Source: Caecitellus pseudoparvulus
Lineage: Eukaryota > Bigyra: Bicosoecida
Length of the DNA: 64,000 nt
Assembly: GCA_965644315.1 (NCBI GenBank)
Contig: CBFFRQ010000053.1
Coordinates: 310,001 to 374,000, forward strand
Reading direction: 5' to 3'
Shown: piece by piece, positions 55,301 to 64,000 of the stretch
Position numbering within the stretch: position 1 is the first letter of the stretch
How the letters are laid out: every line of letters starts with the position of its first letter
The notes under the pieces: model-generated
Seen by the model: the letters and a program-made list of their open reading frames with translations, nothing else
Databases searched by the model: none
What the model was told of the DNA's origin: nothing
Program-made: the position numbers and the translations under genes

Positions 55301-58300
55301 ATTGACCTGTCACCCTACGATGCTGAGGCACTGCACAGTGTGAACCTGTCGAGCATCTTTGCATTTGTGCTGTCACACCCGTTGGCGACGAGCGTTGGTG
55401 TTGTGTACTCAGTGCAGATGGATCCAGACATTGAGACTGCCGACACGTTTTTGACTGACATTGCTTTGACGTATCTCAGCCACCCGGCCCCACGCTACGG
55501 AGTCGCCAGGGTGTACACCCTGGACTTGAACCCGGAGCTCCTGATCGGTGTGAGCCCTTCCTCCTTCTTGGGCATTGGAGTGGTGCCAGATGGTACCATT
55601 CAACAGCATGATTGGATGGTGATCGGCCAAACTCTCACCTTCAATGCCACAGTTCGATTCCCTGAGGGTGTTTCAACTGGCACGACGCTCATTGTTGACT
55701 TTGACACCTCAGCATTCGGCATCCACTCCATCTCAACCCTTGAGGCGTCCAATGCTACCGCCCTGGTCAGCTCACATGGGTCATGGGAAGTCGTTCGCAG
55801 CTCCCACGCAGTGATTTCCGAGTTTTCGTCCCTTCAACTCGACCTGGGAGACGTTCAGAACTTCGACCGGAACGCTGGAACCAACGAAACCCTTCTCATC
55901 CGCGTGATCCTGTATGTCCGAGAACACGCGACAAACGTAAGAGGGCTGGTCAGCACGCTGACTGCAGAGATCACCAGCAGTAGAATTGCTCCTGGTGAAG
56001 TCGATGCAGTATATGTGCTCACGACTGCGGAGCCGGAGTTGCTGCCAGTCGTGGCTCCTCTTTCGACGAGTAACGTGGACTTCTTCGACATTGTAAACTA
56101 CACGGTCACTGTCCCTGCCACGTCCATGGCATTCTACAGCACAGCATTCAATGTTGAAGTCTTCGATACCACGGCGAGCACGGGTAGGTACAAGATTCTG
56201 TCAGTGCATGTTAATGGGGTGCAGCAATACTCTTCCGACCCCGGCGACCCCGAAGACGGGTTTGTAAGCCTCGGAACTGGCCCAGGCAGTGCCACTGCTC
56301 CTCAGAGAATCGCGACACACCCCGAAATCGTCGATGGGGACAGCATCTTGATTCGCTATGATGTGCGCATGAACCTGAGCGTGGAGGCGGACGAAGAGTT
56401 TTCGCCAAACATTCTCCTTGACTGGACAAGTCACCCTGACAGCACCTACCACGTGGAGCGGAACTACTCGGGCCCAGTAGCAACTCAGCCCGACATCGAC
56501 ATCAAGCGCTCCACCATCGATGTGACCGCCGTCACAGATGCTGCCACCCCCACCAACAGCCTGATGACGTACGGCTCCACTGTGACCTTGACCGTGGAGG
56601 TGACGTTCAGCGAAGGCACCTCCACAGGCGTCGTGGTGGACGTGGGCTTCGACCGCACTGACATGCTGTCGGTGGTGCGCGTGGACAGCATCACGGCACC
56701 CGCCGCTGTCAGCAGCAGCCACGGCGACTGGACGACGGAGGTGCTGGCCAACCATGTGACGGTGCGGGGGGATGACAGCGGGCTGTCCTTCGACTTCGGG
56801 CGTGTGCTGAATGAGGACACAGACAATGCCCAGGATGACACGGTGCAGATGGTCATTGTGTGCTACGCGCAGTCATTGCCGGATCCAGGGACGCATGGCG
56901 CCGGAGACGTGCTGGGCGTGACGGCAGAGCTGCAGTCGCAGGACATCGGGGCAGGGGAGGTGGAGGACAGCTTGACCTTGCGGACGAAGCAGCCCTACCT
57001 GGAGTACGCCACGACGCCTCTGCTGTCGTCGGATGTGGACTACCGGGACTTTGTCAACTACACCATCACGGTCACCAACGTGGACACGGGCAGTGAGGGC
57101 AACGCTGCGTACAACCTGGTGCTGCGTGACACGACCCTGGTGCAGGGCAAGTACCAGGTCATGGAGGTCACGACGGACAGCGGCTCGGCCTTCTTCAACG
57201 ATGTGTCTGATGGCGAGTCGGGCTTTGGCGTGCCCGGCGTGGGCAAGGGGCCGGGCATGGGTGATGTGCTGGACCTTGTGGCGACGGTGCCGTCTGTGGG
57301 ACTGGGTGGTGTGGAGGTGGTGCGGTACAGTGTGCGCATGAACCTGAGCGTGGAGGCGGACGAGGTTGTGCGGCCCGAGCTGGTGTTGGAGTGGGCCAGC
57401 CACCCTGACAGCACCTACCACGTGGAGCGGAACTACACGGAGACGAACGGTGGGGCGGGTCAGCCCGACATCGACATCAAGCGCTCCACCATCGATGTGA
57501 CCGCCGTCACAGATGCTGCCACCCCCACCAACAGCCTGATGACGTACGGCTCCACTGTGACCTTGACCGTGGAGGTGACGTTCAGCGAAGGCACCTCCAC
57601 AGGCGTCGTGGTGGATGTGGGCTTCGACCGCACTGACATGCTGTCGGTGGTGCGCGTGGACAGCATCACGGCACCCGCCGCTGTCAGCAGCAGCCACGGC
57701 GACTGGACGACGGAGGTGCTGGCCAACCATGTGACGGTGCGGGGGGATGACAGCGGGCTGTCCTTCGACTTCGGGCGTGTGCTGAATGAGGACACAGACA
57801 ATGCCCAGGATGACACGGTGCAGATGGTCATTGTGTGCTACGCGCAGTCATTGCCGGATCCAGGGACGCATGGCGCCGGAGACGTGCTGGGTGTGACGGC
57901 AGAGCTGCAGTCGCAGGACATCGGGGCAGGGGAGGTGGAGGACAGCTTGACCTTGCGGACGAAGCAGCCCTACCTGGAGTACGCCACGACGCCTCTGCTG
58001 TCGTCGGATGTGGACTACCGGGACTTTGTCAACTACACCATCACGGTCACCAACGTGGACACGGGCAGTGAGGGCAACGCTGCGTACAACCTGGTGCTGC
58101 GTGACACGACCCTGGTGCAGGGCAAGTACCAGGTCATGGAGGTCACGACGGACAGCGGCTCGGCCTTCTTCAACGATGTGTCTGATGGCGAGTCGGGCTT
58201 TGGCGTGCCCGGCGTGGGCAAGGGGCCGGGCATGGGTGATGTGCTGGACCTTGTGGCGACGGTGCCGTCTGTGGGACTGGGTGGTGTGGAGGTGGTGCGG

Positions 58301-61300
58301 TACAGTGTGCGCATGAACCTGAGCGTGGAGGCGGACGAGGTTGTGCGGCCCGAGCTGGTGTTGGAGTGGGCCAGCCACCCTGACAGCACCTACCACGTGG
58401 AGCGGAACTACACGGAGACGAACGGTGGGGCGGGTCAGCCCGACATCGACATCAAGCGCTCCACCATCGATGTGACCGCCGTCACAGATGCTGCCACCCC
58501 CACCAACAGCCTGATGACGTACGGCTCCACTGTGACCTTGACCGTGGAGGTGACGTTCAGCGAAGGCACCTCCACAGGCGTCGTGGTGGATGTGGGCTTC
58601 GACCGCACTGACATGCTGTCGGTGGTGCGCGTGGACAGCATCACGGCACCCGCCGCTGTCAGCAGCAGCCACGGCGACTGGACGACGGAGGTGCTGGCCA
58701 ACCATGTGACGGTGCGGGGGGATGACAGCGGGCTGTCCTTCGACTTCGGGCGTGTGCTGAATGAGGACACAGACAATGCCCAGGATGACACGGTGCAGAT
58801 GGTCATTGTGTGCTACGCGCAGTCATTGCCGGATCCAGGGACGCATGGCGCCGGAGACGTGCTGGGCGTGACGGCAGAGCTGCAGTCGCAGGACATCGGG
58901 GCAGGGGAGGTGGAGGACAGCTTGACCTTGCGGACGAAGCAGCCCTACCTGGAGTACGCCACGACGCCTCTGCTGTCGTCGGATGTGGACTACCGGGACT
59001 TTGTCAACTACACCATCACGGTCACCAACGTGGACACGGGCAGTGAGGGCAACGCTGCGTACAACCTGGTGCTGCGTGACACGACCCTGGTGCAGGGCAA
59101 GTACCAGGTCATGGAGGTCACGACGGACAGCGGCTCGACCTTCTTCAACGATGTGTCTGATGGCGAGTCGGGCTTTGGCGTGCCCGGCGTGGGCAAGGGG
59201 CCGGGCATGGGTGATGTGCTGGACCTTGTGGCGACGGTGCCGTCTGTGGGACTGGGTGGTGTGGAGGTGGTGCGGTACAGTGTGCGCATGAACCTGAGCG
59301 TGGAGGCGGACGAGGTTGTGCGGCCCGAGCTGGTGTTGGAGTGGGCCAGCCACCCTGACAGCACCTACCACGTGGAGCGGAACTACACGGAGACGAACGG
59401 TGGGGCGGGTCAGCCCGACATCGACATCAAGCGCTCCACCATCGATGTGACCGCCGTCACAGATGCTGCCACCCCCACCAACAGCCTGATGACGTACGGC
59501 TCCACTGTGACCTTGACCGTGGAGGTGACGTTCAGCGAAGGCACCTCCACAGGCGTCGTGGTGGATGTGGGCTTCGACCGCACTGACATGCTGTCGGTGG
59601 TGCGCGTGGACAGCATCACGGCACCCGCCGCTGTCAGCAGCAGCCACGGCGACTGGACGACGGAGGTGCTGGCCAACCATGTGACGGTGCGGGGGGATGA
59701 CAGCGGGCTGTCCTTCGACTTCGGGCGTGTGCTGAATGAGGACACAGACAATGCCCAGGATGACACGGTGCAGATGGTCATTGTGTGCTACGCGCAGTCA
59801 TTGCCGGATCCAGGGACGCATGGCGCCGGAGACGTGCTGGGTGTGACGGCAGAGCTGCAGTCGCAGGACATCGGGGCAGGGGAGGTGGAGGACAGCTTGA
59901 CCTTGCGGACGAAGCAGCCCTACCTGGAGTACGCCACGACGCCTCTGCTGTCGTCGGATGTGGACTACCGGGACTTTGTCAACTACACCATCACGGTCAC
60001 CAACGTGGACACGGGCAGTGAGGGCAACGCTGCGTACAACCTGGTGCTGCGTGACACGACCCTGGTGCAGGGCAAGTACCAGGTCATGGAGGTCACGACG
60101 GACAGCGGCTCGGCCTTCTTCAACGATGTGTCTGATGGCGAGTCGGGCTTTGGCGTGCCCGGCGTGGGCAAGGGGCCGGGCATGGGTGATGTGCTGGACC
60201 TTGTGGCGACGGTGCCGTCTGTGGGACTGGGTGGTGTGGAGGTGGTGCGGTACAGTGTGCGCATGAACCTGAGCGTGGAGGCGGACGAGGTTGTGCGGCC
60301 CGAGCTGGTGTTGGAGTGGGCCAGCCACCCTGACAGCACCTACCACGTGGAGCGGAACTACACGGAGACGAACGGTGGGGCGGGTCAGCCCGACATCGAC
60401 ATCAAGCGCTCCACCATCGATGTGACCGCCGTCACAGATGCTGCCACCCCCACCAACAGCCTGATGACGTACGGCTCCACTGTGACCTTGACCGTGGAGG
60501 TGACGTTCAGCGAAGGCACCTCCACAGGCGTCGTGGTGGACGTGGGCTTCGACCGCACTGACATGCTGTCGGTGGTGCGCGTGGACAGCATCACGGCACC
60601 CGCCGCTGTCAGCAGCAGCCACGGCGACTGGACGACGGAGGTGCTGGCCAACCATGTGACGGTGCGGGGGGATGACAGCGGGCTGTCCTTCGACTTCGGG
60701 CGTGTGCTGAATGAGGACACAGACAATGCCCAGGATGACACGGTGCAGATGGTCATTGTATGCTACGCGCAGTCATTGCCGGATCCAGGGACGCATGGCG
60801 CCGGAGACGTGCTGGGTGTGACGGCAGAGCTGCAGTCGCAGGACATCGGGGCAGGGGAGGTGGAGGACAGCTTGACCTTGCGGACGAAGCAGCCCTACCT
60901 GGAGTACGCCACGACGCCTCTGCTGTCGTCGGATGTGGACTACCGGGACTTTGTCAACTACACCATCACGGTCACCAACGTGGACACGGGCAGTGAGGGC
61001 AACGCTGCGTACAACCTGGTGCTGCGTGACACGACCCTGGTGCAGGGCAAGTACCAGGTCATGGAGGTCACGACGGACAGCGGCTCGGCCTTCTTCAACG
61101 ATGTGTCTGATGGCGAGTCGGGCTTTGGCGTGCCCGGCGTGGGCAAGGGGCCGGGCATGGGTGATGTGCTGGACCTTGTGGCGACGGTGCCGTCTGTGGG
61201 ACTGGGTGGTGTGGAGGTGGTGCGGTACAGTGTGCGCATGAACCTGAGCGTGGAGGCAGACGAGGTTGTGCGGCCCGAGCTGGTGTTGGAGTGGGCCAGC

Positions 61301-64000
61301 CACCCTGACAGCACCTACCACGTGGAGCGGAACTACACGGAGACGAACGGTGGGGCGGGTCAGCCCGACATTGACATTTCTGCAGTCATTCCCAACATTT
61401 ACGTCAAGTCTGATGAAGTTACAGATTCCGATAAACTTGCAGTTGTAGGTCAGTCGGTCACCATCTTTGGGTCTGTGCTTATCCCGGAAGGGAGTTCGTC
61501 AGGTTCTTCCTTCGTTGTGGAGTTCGATAGGACTGATTTCCTGGAAGTCGTCTCCGTCGTCTCCGTCGTCGCCAGCTCGCCTTCCTTGTCCAGCAGCCTC
61601 GGCTCATTCAGCAGCATGGCTGGCTCTGCAACGGTAGTCAGCAACGAAAGAGTGACCTTCACCTTGGGAGACCTGGTCAACTCGGATGTTGACAACTCTA
61701 TGAACGAAACCTTGGAGTTTGTTGTGGATGCCATTGTGCAGAACTCACTGTCTCTGTCATCCGGCGACGAGGTCAGAGTTTCGGGAGTTTTTTCGTCAGA
61801 CTTCCACGCTCCTCTGCCTGTCTTCACGGACATTCTCACACTCGGAGTGCCAGAGCTCAACTCGACCATTCCGTTTGTCCCGCCCTACGTAGAAGATCTT
61901 GATGGTGGAGACACAGTGTGGGTCAATGTTTCACTGTCAACCACCGTATCCAGTACGTCAGATGCATTCAACGTGACAGTGATTGATGAAAATCTTCAAC
62001 TTGGCCTGTATTCCGTTGTCCAAGTCTTTGTTGCAGGGGTGGCCCAGGCTGTGAACACGGTGGGCGGCTTTGTTGCCATGGTGCCTCGCATTCGGCCTGC
62101 CGATGTTGCGGATATCCGGTGGCAGATTAGATTGACCCACCTCGTTGAAAGTAACATGACTTTCTCGCCTAACGTCACGTTCACCTTCTACTCTGACCCT
62201 ATTGATGCCAATGGAAGCTTTACGGGGTCTCGCGAGGTTGTGGTGGCTCCGGATCCTCCGCTGTACAGAGTCGCCAGCCGTGGACTGACGCTTGACCTGA
62301 CAAGCGACAATTCCACCGAAAACGCCGACGAAGTTGTGCCTGGGGCTACGGTGGTCATGGCAGTAGGTTTGCAGTTCATTGAAGGCATAACAAATGATGC
62401 CAAGGTGAGGGTTGACTTCGATTCTCCCGATCGCCTCTCGATGGTCTATGTGGACAGCATCACCGCCGCATCGGCCCTGTCATCTTCACTGGGAGACTTT
62501 CACGATCTTCGCTTAACTCAAGTGCTGCATGATGCCGCAAACTCTTCTTGGATCGAAATCTCCCTTGGCCAAGTGAACAACTCAGACGCTGACAACTCCG
62601 TACCGGAGTTCGTCAATGTCACGATCACCTTGTTCAGTCAAACGGTAGCCACGAATGTGCGCGGCGCGCTGAGTGTAGCAAATGCGTCAAAAGCATCCCG
62701 CCTGGTCCCGCTTGGGCGACAACTCGCGTCCTCTGTGCTTGAAACTCTCGAACCCGACATCGCTGCTTCGATCTCCCCGCTTCTTGACACGGCTCCTGAT
62801 GCAGGCGACACGTTCTCGATGACGGTTGTTGTTCAGGCCACCGCACCCCCTGGTGGGTACTCTGCCCCCTACAACTTGGTCGTGAGGGACTCCTTCTTGA
62901 CACAAGGCAAGTACCGCATCGTCAGCGCACAGGTCACAGGAGGGTCTGGGGGTTCTACTTTTGTGGCAGCTGACTCACTGGGTGGGTTCGCTCCCTTGGC
63001 AACAGGCCCGGGTGGACTGACAGATTCTACGCAAGTCGCGACAGTGGACTCACTTCAGCCCGGCGCCTCACTGTCCTTAGCCTATGTGATCCAGTACAAC
63101 ACGTCAGTGGAAGCGGATGAGGACTTCCGGCCCCAAGTATGGGTTGAGTACGAATCCCACCCTCGCAGCCAGCACCACGTCGCACGAGCTTACCAGCTCA
63201 ACCAGGCGTCTATTGTCCAGCCAACGCTTAGCATATCCCCGAGTCAAGTCGCTGTGTCAACCTTCCCAGATCACGCAACAGACTCACTGACAGATGTGGT
63301 CATTGGCCAAGCTGTCGCTGTTCAAGTGGCTGTCAGGATCCCTGAAGGCACTGCTTCGAGCAGCAACGTCACTGTGAGGCTGGATCCACAAGATGTCTCT
63401 GTCTTCGTATCTGTTGACGCTGTGTTCCCTTCTTCTCCTAACCTTGTCGCGACTGAAGCGACTTGGGCCTCCATTGCCAGCTCCGCTGTCTCCGTTGAAG
63501 GCGAGTCCATGTTTTTTGACCTCGGTACCCTTGTGAATTTCGACACTGACAACGCTGTTGATGAGACGTTGAACTTTAATATGACTCTTCTTGTCCAGAA
63601 TGCCTCCCAGTTGGTCAGAGGAAGCACCGTATCAATTGAAGCAGCTTTCCTCAGCCAAGCTGAAGCAACCGCTCCATCAGACCAAGTCATCTTGCAAGTC
63701 AGAGAGCCCAGCCTATCCGATACGCACCCTGTCATTCCCTTGGTTGTCACAGACGTAGACAGCGGTGACTTGGTGAATGTCACGCTGTTCCTGTCCCATG
63801 CGACCGTGTCAGACTCGACCGCATTCAACGTCACACTGAGCGACACAGCGTTGACTTTGGGTCAGTACAGTGTTGTGAATGTTGCTTCTAACTCGTCAGC
63901 TGAGCTTGAGTGGCCACTTTCTCAAACTCCCGAACGAATTTGCATGCTCCCATTCATTTACGGTGATGAGACGGTCTCTTTGACTTTGACACTACTTTTC
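49359..64000 (+). CDS. Giant secreted repeat protein with DUF11-like modules (3' end outside window)
   Basis: Model: join(49359..49512, 49583..49651, 49797..>64000), at least 4,809 residues. Introns GTTCGT...GCACAG (70 bp) and GTGCGT...GCGCAG (145 bp), both phase 1. Exon 1 codes a signal peptide (MQRLPRVLQLQRRCAVVSG, then LLAAFVALAQA). Exon 3 is open for 14.2 kb with no stop. From about 49800 to 53600 the sequence is a non-repeated beta-rich region with many N-glycosylation sequons; from about 53600 on it is built of alternating modules, A (~170 residues, with EGxSxGxxVxVDFDxTD and an NxDxDN motif) and B (~155 residues, DUF11-like: VDYRDFVNYTITVTN, AAYNLVLRDTTL). Five B+A units (56489-61363) are nearly identical. 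Few Cys; no TM segment seen yet. Likely a surface or matrix protein; no function assignable. Confidence 0.88.
56489..61363 (+). repeat. Five tandem 975-bp near-identical repeats
   Basis: Copies start at 56489, 57464, 58439, 59414 and 60389, each 975 bp (325 codons). I found only five variant sites by eye: 56641-equivalent C/T, 56917-equivalent C/T, 60760 (A in copy 5), 59138 (A in copy 3, Ala to Thr) and 61258 (A in copy 5). Four of the five changes are synonymous. Flanking units at 55556-56488 and after 61364 are the same module pair but strongly diverged. Long antisense open frames inside the repeats are artefacts. Confidence 0.97.

Noticed and set aside
56873-60655. Repeated 285-residue minus-strand open frames in the tandem repeats
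   Set aside because: They recur every 975 bp as the antisense shadow of the giant plus-strand gene, are His/Arg-rich and match no family.
1-64000. tRNA, rRNA, CRISPR or transposon
   Set aside because: I saw no tRNA-like cloverleaf, rRNA stretch, transposase, reverse transcriptase or terminal repeats; the only tandem array is protein-coding.

Overview
This is a 64 kb piece of a compact, GC-rich nuclear genome from a unicellular eukaryote. The evidence is a set of short GT-AG introns (about 64-152 bp, donors mostly GTGAGT, GTGCGT or GTAAGG), mitochondrial ribosomal and complex I proteins, ribosomal P0, a cohesin loader and a HUWE1-type E3 ligase. There is no operon structure. No plastid-specific gene is present, so I cannot say whether it is an alga. 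Histidine and sulfate-uptake genes point to a free-living osmotroph or autotroph. A HisC-HAD-HisB fusion weakly suggests a stramenopile-like protist, but I cannot verify this.

Layout. 1-8.7 kb (-): N-terminal ~2,850 residues of a HUWE1/Tom1-like ubiquitin ligase, running off the left edge. 9.2-16 kb: Kish/TMEM167 (+), MTHFR (-), mitochondrial ribosomal protein mL54 (+), Nudix hydrolase (-), Eaf6/MEAF6 (+), mercaptopyruvate sulfurtransferase (-). 16-22.2 kb: Scc2/NIPBL cohesin loader (-). 22.9-27.2 kb: divergent DEAD-box helicase (+), ribosomal P0 (+), HIS4AB-like HisI-HisE protein (-). 27.5-34.2 kb: unrecognised 2,176-residue coiled-coil protein (+). 34.2-37.2 kb: HisC-HAD-HisB trifunctional histidine enzyme (-). 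37.5-48.8 kb: NDUFA5 (+), alpha/beta hydrolase (-), WDR77/MEP50-like WD40 protein (+), EGF-like type I membrane protein (+), mL49 (-), an unknown multi-exon gene (+), SulP sulfate permease (+), a small one-TM protein (-). 49.4-64 kb (+): a giant secreted protein of at least 4,809 residues, still open at the right edge, carrying five almost identical 975-bp (325-residue) tandem repeats made of DUF11-like modules.

Genes mostly alternate strands. Convergent neighbours are packed tightly: stop codons are 6, 7, 10 and 20 bp apart in four pairs and one pair overlaps. Divergent neighbours share regions of about 0.3-0.7 kb. Four histidine-pathway activities plus a candidate for the ninth step lie in two genes within 12 kb. 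The most unusual element is the giant repeat protein; next are the histidine fusion and a Kish gene whose coding exon 1 is just the start codon.

Two of the largest genes (the E3 ligase and the giant protein) are easy to miss because neither has a stop codon inside the window. All exon models were made by eye from splice consensus, reading phase and protein-family fit.
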